Assembly: GCA_964519615.1 (NCBI GenBank) | Contig: CAZFIM010000048.1 | Coordinates: 1-18,595 of the forward strand | Direction: 5' to 3' | From: CAZFIM01 sp964519615 | GTDB lineage: Bacteria > Chloroflexota > Dehalococcoidia > GIF9 > UBA5629 | DNA length: 18,595 bases | Part shown: piece after piece, positions 1 to 7,424 of the stretch | Numbering within the stretch: the first letter of the stretch is position 1 | How the letters are laid out: every line of letters begins with the position of its first letter | Notes under the pieces: model-generated | Told to the model about the DNA's origin: nothing | The model's input: the letters and a program-made list of their open reading frames with translations, nothing else | Database searches by the model: none | Made by a program: the position numbers and the translations under genes

Positions 1-240
1 ATCTTTTTGCATAGCGCCGGTCAGGCAGGAGTACACGCAAACCGGCATATCGCAATGCCGGCATTGAAAAGAAAAAGCACTTGCGTCTTGCTTCTCTATA
101 CGTATTCGCGGCAGCGGCTTCGGCGATTCTTTTTTATACGCTTTAATTATGTCCCTCGATCTGGAATGCTCAGTAGAGCAGTAGACCTGGCAGAGGCCGC
201 AGCCCATACAGATGTCTTCGTTCACATATACCTTTTTCAT
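1..240 (-). CDS. CooF/HycB-type 4Fe-4S dicluster ferredoxin, N-terminal 80 residues (partial)
   Basis: This is a partial gene: it starts at the ATG at 238-240 and runs off the left window edge with no stop. The 80 visible residues hold two cluster motifs. The first is C11-C14-C17-C21 (CX2CX2CX3C, in ICMGCGLCQVYC). The second is C60-C63-C68-C72 (CX2CX4CX3C, in CRHCDMPVCVYSC), the spacing typical of CooF, HycB and DMSO-reductase chain B electron-transfer subunits. Such proteins shuttle electrons between a catalytic subunit (CODH, formate dehydrogenase or an oxidoreductase) and a partner, in the cytoplasm or at the membrane. A strong Shine-Dalgarno (AAGGAGG, about 244-254) precedes the ATG. The gene has its own promoter (293-321, minus), so it probably heads a unit separate from hyp. 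The enzyme it serves lies outside the window. Confidence 0.85.
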   Translation of the reverse strand, partial: MKKVYVNEDICMGCGLCQVYCSTEHSRSRDIIKAYKKESPKPLPRIRIEKQDASAFSFQCRHCDMPVCVYSCLTGAMQKD

Positions 241-264
241 TTTACCCCTCCTTAAAAGAAGCGG

Positions 265-288
265 AATACGGCAACCGTTTGCCGTATT
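265..288 (-). promoter_or_regulatory. Perfect palindrome at the transcription start of the ferredoxin gene
   Basis: The arms AATACGGCAA (265-274) and TTGCCGTATT (279-288) form a perfect 10-bp inverted repeat with a 4-nt centre. It covers the predicted start point (about 286) of the promoter at 293-321 and lies about 25 bp ahead of the ferredoxin ATG. It could be a repressor operator or a 5' stem-loop on the mRNA. It is not followed by a run of T on either strand, so it is a poor terminator. Confidence 0.5.
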
Positions 289-292
289 ATTA

Positions 293-321
293 ATTGTATA
301 CAATGCAATGATGGATGTCAA
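293..321 (-). promoter_or_regulatory. Sigma-70-type promoter for the ferredoxin gene
   Basis: On the minus strand TTGACA (316-321) and TACAAT (293-298) are separated by exactly 17 nt, which is nearly consensus. The -10 lies inside a perfect 12-bp palindrome, ATTGTATACAAT (293-304). The transcript would start near 286 and carry a leader of about 45 nt. Confidence 0.6.
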
Positions 322-395
322 AAAGATATGGTCCTTGCACCTGAACTTTACTACGATGATGCGGCAAGTGGCGCTGTATATTCAAAGTACTTGTA

Positions 396-1598
396 TTACT
401 GCAGAGATGCTGGCGGTGAGGACGGATGCCGGGAAGTGAAACGGGATAGTACGAATGTTGCTATCAGCGATATAACGCATAAGCCGGCTATAGCATAGAA
501 GCCGGAATCAAACGAGGAGGTGATATCTTTTAGATAGCCCAGCAAATAGACGAACACAAAACCTCCCAGACAGGCAAAGAAATTGCTCAAGCCCGTTGCA
601 GTTCCCTGTGTGCGCTCTCCAAGATATTCTATAGGTATGGAGAAGAGAGGGCCGAAGTAAAGCTGCACGAACAGCGAATTCACGACAATGACCAAAATCA
701 GAAACGCTATACTATCTATATGTGAGAGCAAAGCCGTCGTAATACCCAGAAATACTACCGATACGCCGATAACCAGCGTGGGATTTTTAAGCCTGTCTGC
801 CACATATCCTCCCAGCACATTGGAAGGGCCGAGCAGAATATATCTGAGCGCAATAATCAGTCCGGTGACCTGCAGAGAGATGCCCCTGTCTTCTATCAGA
901 AAGCTCGGCAGCCAGAACGATATACCCTGAAGGATCGCCAGCCGCACGAATTGTATAATGCCGCACAGCCACATGATCTTACTGCGGATAAGAGGGAGTA
1001 TATTCATGAGGTTCATTCTTGCTTTGCCAGACGTTTGCGGAGTTTCCTTTCCGAATTTGATATAGGCCAGTGCCGCGATGATGCCGATAGCTGCAAATGA
1101 CATAAAAGGTGAACGCCAGTTGAAATGCTCAACCAGAAGCGGTCCGGCAAGATTCATGATCGTAGTCCCTCCGTATGTGCCGATCAGATAGAGCCCCATA
1201 GCGGTGGCGCGGCGCTTCGGGCTGAACCAGCTGGTGATAAGCACCATTCCGGGGGCAAATACAAGGGCGCGGAAGGCGCCTGAGAGAGCCTCATTGGCAA
1301 CGCCCTGCCAGTATTTGCTGATAAGGCCGAAGGTAAAAAACAGTATGGTAGTGCCCAGTATTCCAATGCTGAATACTTTTTTTGTGCTTAAACGGTCGGC
1401 AAGAAATCCTGCCGGCACCTGCATGCAGGCATAGACCAGGAGCGCAGTCGCGGATATACTTCCTGCCTGGGTGAAAGACAATTCCAGATCATCCCTGATA
1501 ATAGGCAGGAAAAGAGAGATCGTTGCCTGTGAAAGCGCATGGTAACACAGGCAAAGAACAAGTATTGCAAGAGTAATAACCCGGTCTCTATTATTCAC
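396..1598 (-). CDS. Major facilitator superfamily transporter
   Basis: This 400-residue protein is built of alternating hydrophobic segments, consistent with 12 membrane helices. The MFS motif A (GFLADRLSTKK, about residues 64-74) lies between helices 2 and 3. A repeat of it (GGYVADRLKN, about 263-272) lies at the start of the second half, where family members have the duplicated loop. The start is a GTG at 1596-1598. No ATG lies upstream before an in-frame stop, and the Shine-Dalgarno is weak. The gene follows hypE by 51 bp on the same strand, so it is probably the last gene of the hyp transcript. The substrate cannot be read from the sequence. It does not resemble the NiCoT nickel permeases, and a link to nickel or hydrogenase rests only on position. 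Confidence 0.85.
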   Translation of the reverse strand: MNNRDRVITLAILVLCLCYHALSQATISLFLPIIRDDLELSFTQAGSISATALLVYACMQVPAGFLADRLSTKKVFSIGILGTTILFFTFGLISKYWQGVANEALSGAFRALVFAPGMVLITSWFSPKRRATAMGLYLIGTYGGTTIMNLAGPLLVEHFNWRSPFMSFAAIGIIAALAYIKFGKETPQTSGKARMNLMNILPLIRSKIMWLCGIIQFVRLAILQGISFWLPSFLIEDRGISLQVTGLIIALRYILLGPSNVLGGYVADRLKNPTLVIGVSVVFLGITTALLSHIDSIAFLILVIVVNSLFVQLYFGPLFSIPIEYLGERTQGTATGLSNFFACLGGFVFVYLLGYLKDITSSFDSGFYAIAGLCVISLIATFVLSRFTSRHPSSPPASLQ

Positions 1599-1649
1599 GC
1601 CAGTTTCGAGTAAATATGATTGTCAGGGGCACGGTATTCAGATTACAGA

Positions 1650-2654
1650 TCAGCATATTCTGGGCAGCAATTCGCCTGTCAGCATGTCTACGATACGTGT
1701 CGCGCCGATTGCAGTCTTCATAGTAACCCTGGCCCTGTGGTCTTCGGTTACCTCACCGATTACGGCAGCTTCCTGTCCATATTTATCTTTCTTAATTGCA
1801 TCAATAATTATATCAGACTCATCCGCATTAACGATTGCGATAAGCTTGCCTTCATTGGCCACATAGAGCGGGTCGAATCCCAGCATCTCGCATGCACCCC
1901 TCACAGCCTCATCCACCGGTATGGCATCTTCGTAGATACGTATACCGACATTTGACTGCCGGGCCAGTTCATTTAGTGTTGTAGCAAGCCCGCCTCTGGT
2001 GGGATCACGCAGGCAGCGTATTGTACGCGATACCTCCAACATACGCGCTACCATTGCGTTAAGCGGCGCGCAGTCGCTTTTCACTGGCGAAGAGAACTGC
2101 AGCCCCTCCCTGCTGCTCAGAACAGCTATGCCGTGGTTTCCTACAGGACCGCTTAAAATAACCTTGTCGCCGGGTCGCGCATTGGCTCCTGATATGGTGA
2201 TACCGGACGGCACGATTCCCACTCCGGCTGTGGTGATGAAAAGTTTATCGGCACTGCCTTTATTGACCACTTTGGTATCTCCGGTGGCGATAGCAATGCC
2301 GGCTTCATCGGCAACCTGCCTGATACTTTTCATAATATTTTCCAGATCCTCGACGGCCAGGCCTTCTTCGATAATAAGCGCAAGGCTCAAGTACAGCGGC
2401 CGGGCGCCGCTCATGGAAAGATCATTCACCGTGCCGCATACCGCCAGCCTGCCGATATCGCCTCCGGGGAAGAAGAGGGGATTGACCACATAGCTGTCCG
2501 TGGTGAAAGCCAGCCGTCCTTCCACCGGAAAAACCGCTGAATCATCCATTTGCTCCAGCAGCGGATTGGCAATCGCCGGCACCAGCACTTTCTCGATCAG
2601 CTCATGGCTCAACCGCCCGCCGCTTCCCTGTGCAAGTAAAATGGTCTTATTCAT
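1650..2654 (-). CDS. hypE: Hydrogenase maturation protein HypE (thiocarbamate dehydratase)
   Basis: HypE receives a carbamoyl group from HypF on its C-terminal cysteine and dehydrates it with ATP to a thiocyanate. That becomes a cyanide ligand of the hydrogenase active-site iron. The 334-residue protein begins MNKTILLAQGSGGR and has the AIR-synthase/PurM-like fold signature, including DDSAVFP and the TGDTKVV segment. It ends in the diagnostic PRIC tail, whose last residue C334 is the carbamoyl acceptor. I chose the ATG at 2652-2654 because GGAG lies 6 nt upstream and the N-terminus matches the family. The ATG at 2666 and the longer open frame to 2855 lack support. The start overlaps the end of hypD by 8 nt, which suggests translational coupling. 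Confidence 0.95.
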   Translation of the reverse strand: MNKTILLAQGSGGRLSHELIEKVLVPAIANPLLEQMDDSAVFPVEGRLAFTTDSYVVNPLFFPGGDIGRLAVCGTVNDLSMSGARPLYLSLALIIEEGLAVEDLENIMKSIRQVADEAGIAIATGDTKVVNKGSADKLFITTAGVGIVPSGITISGANARPGDKVILSGPVGNHGIAVLSSREGLQFSSPVKSDCAPLNAMVARMLEVSRTIRCLRDPTRGGLATTLNELARQSNVGIRIYEDAIPVDEAVRGACEMLGFDPLYVANEGKLIAIVNADESDIIIDAIKKDKYGQEAAVIGEVTEDHRARVTMKTAIGATRIVDMLTGELLPRIC

Positions 2655-3738
2655 CCGCTGCTCCATAGGCGTAATATGCCGCGCAGGCACCTTCAGATGA
2701 TACCATACATGGGCCAACGGGGTTTTCCGGCCTGCATGTCTTGCGGAAAAGTCCGCAGTCGCGCGGTGTTTTGATACCGCGCAGGATATCGCCGCAAATG
2801 CACCCCGCCGGTTCTCTTGCCGGTCTGAGGGTGACGGAAAATGCCTGGCGGGCATCGAAGCGCCCGAACTCCTTTTTAAAGATCATGCCGCTTTCCGGTA
2901 TACGCCCGATACCTCTCCAGTTAGCGCTGGATGTTTCAAAAATCCGCTCCATCAGCTCACGGGCTTTTCTATTTCCTTCCCTGGTGACGCTTCTGCGGTA
3001 GGCTATCTCTACCTGAGGCTTTCCACTTTCAATCTGCGTAACCAAAAGCAGTATGGCATAAAGAATATCCACCGTTTCGAAGCCGGATACCGCGCAGGCG
3101 ATACCGTAATCGGCGGCGATGTAGTCATAGGGGACAGTTCCGATAATGCTGCTGACGTGACCGGGGCAGACAATGCCGTCAAGCCGGACCTGCCCCATAT
3201 CGCAAATAGCCTTCATCACCGGCGGTGTTTTCTTCAGCAGGCAGAGGACGGAGAAATTGTGCAGCTTCTCCGCTGCAGCCCTGATTATGCCGGCGGCAAT
3301 GGTTGGTGCTGTGGTCTCAAAGCCTATGCCGATAAAGATTACCGGCCGCGCAGGATTATCACGGGCAATCTGCAGAGCATCCAGAAGAGAGTAAACGATG
3401 CGTATATCTTTTCCCTGCGCTCGGGCTTCTTGAAGGCTGCTGTAGCTGCCGGGCACTTTCATCATATCGCCGAAAGTGGTAATGATTGCACCGGGCAGCT
3501 CCGCCAGGGCAATAGCGTGATCTATATCCTCGTTGGCTGTTGCGCAGACCGGACAGCCCGGGCCGGAAAGCATCTGAATATGTTCAGGCAGGACCTGCCG
3601 TATGCCGCTGCGCATGATAGCAACGGTATGGCCGCCGCAAAACTCCATTAGTTTTGCAGGCTTGCGGGAAATACGCGCTACCTTATCAATGAGTTTACGG
3701 CTGAGTTCTGTACTACGGTATTCATCAATATATTTCAT
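2647..3738 (-). CDS. hypD: Hydrogenase maturation protein HypD (Fe-S scaffold for Fe(CN)2CO assembly)
   Basis: HypD carries a [4Fe-4S] cluster and, with HypC, forms the scaffold on which the Fe(CN)2CO unit is assembled. The 363-residue product has the usual family length. It shows the conserved motifs FCGGHT (C34), GPGCPVC (C62, C65), TTFGDMMKVPG, GFETTAPT and CPGHVS, and the C-terminal cysteine cluster for the Fe-S centre (CICGDIL, DCGLFRKTC, GPCMVS, GAC). The start ATG at 3736-3738 begins MKYIDEYRS, as in other HypD proteins. It overlaps the end of hypC by 14 nt with no strong Shine-Dalgarno, so coupled translation is likely. The open frame extends upstream to 3813, but that part lies inside hypC and is not family-like. 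Confidence 0.95.
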   Translation of the reverse strand: MKYIDEYRSTELSRKLIDKVARISRKPAKLMEFCGGHTVAIMRSGIRQVLPEHIQMLSGPGCPVCATANEDIDHAIALAELPGAIITTFGDMMKVPGSYSSLQEARAQGKDIRIVYSLLDALQIARDNPARPVIFIGIGFETTAPTIAAGIIRAAAEKLHNFSVLCLLKKTPPVMKAICDMGQVRLDGIVCPGHVSSIIGTVPYDYIAADYGIACAVSGFETVDILYAILLLVTQIESGKPQVEIAYRRSVTREGNRKARELMERIFETSSANWRGIGRIPESGMIFKKEFGRFDARQAFSVTLRPAREPAGCICGDILRGIKTPRDCGLFRKTCRPENPVGPCMVSSEGACAAYYAYGAADE

Positions 3739-3955
3739 CGCCGCTTGCCAGTATCTGCTCGAAAAGTTCAAGGGTTTGACGAGCCTCTTCCTCGTTAATT
3801 GTGCTGATGGCATAGCCGGTATGCATCAATACGTAGTCGCCGGGACGTGCTTCCGGCGTTAGCATGATACTTATCGTGCGGTTGACTCCGCCGATGTCCA
3901 CTTCAGCTTCTTCTCCATTTACTGATAGCACTTTAACCGGAACCGCTAAACACAT
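3725..3955 (-). CDS. hypC: Hydrogenase maturation chaperone HypC
   Basis: HypC binds the iron unit together with HypD and delivers it to the apo large subunit. The 76-residue protein begins MCLAVPVKV. The cysteine at position 2, exposed once Met is removed, is the essential iron-binding residue. The motif PGDYVLMHTGYAI is typical of the HypC/HupF family. GAGGTG lies 4 nt before the ATG. The start overlaps the end of hypF by 23 nt, and the end overlaps hypD by 14 nt. Confidence 0.95.
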   Translation of the reverse strand: MCLAVPVKVLSVNGEEAEVDIGGVNRTISIMLTPEARPGDYVLMHTGYAISTINEEEARQTLELFEQILASGDEIY

Positions 3956-6266
3956 TCTTCACCTCACTATGATTGGCGATCACCGCCTGCCCGAGTGATA
4001 TGCCGCCGTCGTTGCATGGTACCCGCCGGTGGCTGAACACTGCAAAACCTTCCTCCTCCAGAAGAGCCAGCACGTTTCTCAGCAGCAAACGGTTCTGGAA
4101 TACGCCGCCGCTCAGGGCTACATTGCGGATACCGGTAGCATTACTTATTTTACCGCACATATCGGCAACAATGCGGGCAATGGTGCTGTGGAATGTACGG
4201 GCTATTGTAGCTGTGTCTGCGCCGTTACGCAAATCATCTACCACAGCTTCCAGAGTGTCTTTCAATAGTACTACCAATTTGTCCTGTTCAACGCTGATGG
4301 CGAACGGATAGGTTCTCGTGGATTTGTGCTTGCATCTCCGTGCAATTGTTTCCATCTCGCACGCAGCCTGAGCTTCATATTGAATGACCTGCCTTATACC
4401 GATGAGGGCTGAGACGGCGTCAAACAGCCTCCCCATGCTCGATGTCAATGGAGCATTGAGGCCGGACTGGACCTGCTTGACAATAAAATCGATCTCCTCC
4501 TTGTTGATATTTTTCAATACAGGCAGATCGCCCTTCAAAGAGTTATCTCCGAGCAGCGTAAGCAGGTAGCCGCAAGCCAGACGCCATGGCTTTTTTATAG
4601 CCGTCTCGCCGCCCGGCATAGGCAGGTATTCCAGATGTCCCGCCCGTGTAAATCCGCTGTAGTCTGCTATCAGGAATTCGCCTCCCCAGATATGTCCATC
4701 GCTGCCGTATCCGGTTCCGTCAAGCGCTACCCCGATAACCGGCCCGCTGATGCCGTTATCAGCCATGCAGCTTACGATGTGGGCATGATGATGCTGTATG
4801 GGGACAAGCGTAAGACTACTATCACTCCGGCTCAGGTTGAGGGCGTATTTGGTGCTTAGGTACTCCGGGTGCATATCGCAAGCAATAATGGTGGGCGCAA
4901 GACGGAAAAGCTTCTTATATAGCTTAAGAGTCGTTTCATAATTTTCCAGCGTTTCCAGGTTTTCCATATCGCCTATATGTTGGCTTATGAATGCATAGCG
5001 CTCCCTGGTGATGCAGAATGTATTCTTTTCTTCTGCGCCGCAGCCAAGCACCTGTACAGCATCGAACTGGAGGGGAATGGGGTCCGGCGCATAGCCGCGT
5101 GAGCGTCTGACCATATACAGGTCACGGCGTTCCACTGCCGCGACGGTATCATCGTAGCGGGAATAGATATCACGGTTATGCATGAGGAAATAATCCGCTA
5201 TGCCCGCAAGCCGCCTTAACGCCTCTTCATTATCCCGGGCGATTGGCTCCTCACTTAGATTGCCGCTGGTCATCACCAGCGGTATCCAGACGCCGTCCAG
5301 CAGCAGATGATGAAGCGGAGTATACGGCAACATAACACCCAGATGATCGAGATACGGTGCTACTTCCTCACAGACGGTTGACTGCGCTCTACGTTGAAGC
5401 AGAACAATAGGGCTTTCATGGGAGGACAATAATTTTTCCTCCTCAACAGATAGATAGCAGTGCCGCGCGGCCTCTTTTAGGTCTTTCACCATAACGGCAA
5501 ACGGCTTGGCCGGCCGCTTTTTACGCTTTCTGAGCTCAGCAACCGGGGTGGGCTGTGTTGCATCGCAAGCAAGCTGAAATCCCCCCAGACCCTTTAAAGC
5601 GATTATCTTTCCTTCCTTAAGCAATTTTACGGCTTCCGCAAGCACCTCGTCAGCGCTGACTGCGTTACCCCCGGCATCCGTCAATGCGAGCTGTGGACCG
5701 CACAGCGGGCAGGCATTGGGCTGCGCGTGGAAGCGGCGATCCAGAGGGTTTTCATATTCGCTGCGGCAGCGCTCACACATGGTGAAATGCTTCATGGTGG
5801 TATAGGGACGGTCATACGGCATATCCTTTATTATGGTGAATCTGGGCCCGCAATTGGTGCAGTTGGTGAAGGCATAACGGTACCTTCTGTCTGATCTATC
5901 GAAGATCTCTTTTTTGCAGTCAGGGCAGGTAGCGATATCAGGTGACACCGGCTGATAGCTGTCTGCCTGCGCGATGCTGGGCCTGATCTCAAAGACCGTG
6001 TATCCTTTACTCGCGCTGTCCGTTTCAATTTCAAGTGCTTCAATACGCGCAAGTGGAGGAGCGCTGGTTTTTATCTCTGCGATAAAGGCATCGATATCCT
6101 CAGGTCTGCCTTCAACTTCAATGAGGACATTCTCCGATGTATTGCAGACCCAGCCCGTAAGATGCCAAGCGGCCGCCAGCTGAAAAATGAAAGGACGGAA
6201 GCCGACACCCTGGACGATACCCCTGGCTTTGATGCGGGCGGTTATTTTCTTGCTGACTTCTTCCAT
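3933..6266 (-). CDS. hypF: Carbamoyltransferase HypF
   Basis: HypF turns carbamoyl phosphate and ATP into a carbamoyl-adenylate and transfers the carbamoyl group to HypE for cyanide synthesis. The 777 residues have all the family domains in order. An acylphosphatase domain (about 8-95) carries GIVQGVGFRPF. A double zinc finger follows, with C114/C117, C136/C139, C164/C167 and C186/C189. Next is a YrdC-like domain (about 205-390, with KRKKRPAKPFAVMVK). Last comes a Kae1-like domain with the HHHAH metal motif, GVALDGTGYG and ALSGGVFQN. The length is normal and no key residue is missing. The ATG at 6264-6266 is the only sensible start, but it has a weak ribosome binding site. This is the first gene of the leftward hyp unit, with a promoter at 6332-6360. 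Confidence 0.95.
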   Translation of the reverse strand: MEEVSKKITARIKARGIVQGVGFRPFIFQLAAAWHLTGWVCNTSENVLIEVEGRPEDIDAFIAEIKTSAPPLARIEALEIETDSASKGYTVFEIRPSIAQADSYQPVSPDIATCPDCKKEIFDRSDRRYRYAFTNCTNCGPRFTIIKDMPYDRPYTTMKHFTMCERCRSEYENPLDRRFHAQPNACPLCGPQLALTDAGGNAVSADEVLAEAVKLLKEGKIIALKGLGGFQLACDATQPTPVAELRKRKKRPAKPFAVMVKDLKEAARHCYLSVEEEKLLSSHESPIVLLQRRAQSTVCEEVAPYLDHLGVMLPYTPLHHLLLDGVWIPLVMTSGNLSEEPIARDNEEALRRLAGIADYFLMHNRDIYSRYDDTVAAVERRDLYMVRRSRGYAPDPIPLQFDAVQVLGCGAEEKNTFCITRERYAFISQHIGDMENLETLENYETTLKLYKKLFRLAPTIIACDMHPEYLSTKYALNLSRSDSSLTLVPIQHHHAHIVSCMADNGISGPVIGVALDGTGYGSDGHIWGGEFLIADYSGFTRAGHLEYLPMPGGETAIKKPWRLACGYLLTLLGDNSLKGDLPVLKNINKEEIDFIVKQVQSGLNAPLTSSMGRLFDAVSALIGIRQVIQYEAQAACEMETIARRCKHKSTRTYPFAISVEQDKLVVLLKDTLEAVVDDLRNGADTATIARTFHSTIARIVADMCGKISNATGIRNVALSGGVFQNRLLLRNVLALLEEEGFAVFSHRRVPCNDGGISLGQAVIANHSEVKNVFSGSG

Positions 6267-6331
6267 TGACTAAAATTGTACTGCATAGGCGGTTATAGTG
6301 CCAAAATAGAGCTTCATCTGCTGAAATCTTT

Positions 6332-6360
6332 ATTATATCTTTACAGACTATCGCTGCTAA
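6332..6360 (-). promoter_or_regulatory. Predicted promoter of hypFCDE
   Basis: On the minus strand a perfect TATAAT (6332-6337) lies 17 nt from TTAGCA (6355-6360), which matches 4 of 6 bases of the -35 consensus. The start point would be near 6325, giving a leader of about 58 nt before hypF. Confidence 0.5.
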
Positions 6361-6404
6361 AAAACAGCTAGATTTGCAGTGTATTCGAGGCCATATAAAA
6401 ACAT

Positions 6405-6434
6405 TTGACACACAAGCGCATTCTATCATACAAT
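6405..6434 (+). promoter_or_regulatory. Predicted strong promoter of the etfBA operon
   Basis: TTGACA (6405-6410) and TACAAT (6429-6434) are separated by 18 nt. The transcript would start near 6441, leaving a leader of about 127 nt before etfB. It lies back to back with the hypF promoter in the 301-bp divergent gap 6267-6567, so both units could share regulators. Confidence 0.6.
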
Positions 6435-6465
6435 CTCTACGATTTAGTATGTGAGGCGAAACGAC

Positions 6466-6524
6466 CGTGATCGTTCTCGTGATCTGGTAAAGATAGCCTT
6501 CATATAGCTGTGTAAATGGCTATC
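6466..6524 (+). promoter_or_regulatory. Leader with a direct repeat and an inverted repeat ahead of etfB
   Basis: CGTGATC occurs at 6466-6472 and again at 6478-6484, a 12-bp period just downstream of the predicted start point. Further on, GATAGCC (6492-6498) pairs with GGCTATC (6518-6524) across a 19-nt loop. These could be a regulator site and an mRNA stem-loop. No known riboswitch or regulator consensus was recognised. Confidence 0.3.
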
Positions 6525-6567
6525 CTTCTGTGACGAGTTTATATTAGTTTATTGTGAGGTATAGCTA

Positions 6568-7380
6568 ATGCTGGTTGTTGCATGCGTCAAACAGGTCCCT
6601 GATACTACGCAGGTAAAAGTTGACCCCGTCACCGGTACCCTCGTGCGAGAAGGCATCCCCTTTATAATGAACCCCTTCGATACGCATGCCCTTGAGGAAA
6701 GTCTTAGATTGAAGGACAAATACGGAATGCGTGTTGCCGTTATTTCCATGGGGCCTCCCAACGCTGAGGTTACACTCAGAAAGTGTTTAGCGGTCGGTGC
6801 CGATGAAGTCGTTCTGCTCAGCGACAGGGCTTTTGGAGGTGCTGATACCCTTGCTACCAGCAAGGTACTGGCGGAGGCCATCAAGAAGCTGGGAGAAAAA
6901 GAGGAAGTCGCTATCGTTATCTGCGGAAAACAGACCATCGATGGTGATACCGCCCAGGTAGGTCCGGGCATTGCTACCCGGCTGGGATATTCCCAGCTTA
7001 CGCTTATCGACCATATCGAGAATGTAGATATCCAGGCCAAAAAGATAAAAGCCAGACGTAAACTTGAGGGACGCCACGAGATCGTGGAGTCCACCATGCC
7101 CGTAGTTCTTTCAGTGCTGAGAGAGATAAACCATCCCCGCTACCCCACGGTTCCCATGAGGCTTAAGGCTGAAGATGCTCCTGTCATTCTCTGGGATAAT
7201 AAAGAGATGAATCTGGATACATCGACAATAGGCCTCAACGGTTCCGCCACTCAGGTGAGAAAAATATTCTCGCCGGAGCGCGCCAAGGGTGAGATTATCG
7301 GTGACGGCGTCAATAACCCGCAGGAAGCCGCCCATTTGCTTATCGATAAGCTGCGGGAAAAGGACCTGCTCTATCTCTAA
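6568..7380 (+). CDS. etfB: Electron transfer flavoprotein beta subunit
   Basis: EtfB pairs with EtfA to form a cytoplasmic flavoprotein that carries electrons between dehydrogenases and a membrane acceptor. In bifurcating ETFs it couples NADH, ferredoxin and a third partner. The 270 residues open with MLVVACVKQVPDT and contain IPFIMNPFDTHALEESLRLK, AVISMGPP and the nucleotide-binding signature ICGKQTIDGDTAQVGPGIA (about 117-135). All are typical of EtfB/FixA. GAGGT lies 7 nt before the ATG. It is the first gene of the rightward unit, with etfA 44 bp downstream. Whether it binds NADH as in bifurcating ETFs cannot be settled by eye. Confidence 0.93.
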   Translation: MLVVACVKQVPDTTQVKVDPVTGTLVREGIPFIMNPFDTHALEESLRLKDKYGMRVAVISMGPPNAEVTLRKCLAVGADEVVLLSDRAFGGADTLATSKVLAEAIKKLGEKEEVAIVICGKQTIDGDTAQVGPGIATRLGYSQLTLIDHIENVDIQAKKIKARRKLEGRHEIVESTMPVVLSVLREINHPRYPTVPMRLKAEDAPVILWDNKEMNLDTSTIGLNGSATQVRKIFSPERAKGEIIGDGVNNPQEAAHLLIDKLREKDLLYL

Positions 7381-7424
7381 GAGTCTACTGGCCGTTGTCT
7401 TGTATTAAAAAGGGAGCGCATCAA

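Noticed and set aside
1650..2855. Longer hypE reading frame starting at 2855
   Set aside because: The extra N-terminal part lies within hypD and is not HypE-like. The ATG at 2654 has a good GGAG site and the family N-terminus.
7395..7424. TTG start of etfA 30 nt upstream
   Set aside because: There is no ribosome binding site before the TTG, whereas AGGGAG precedes the ATG at 7425.
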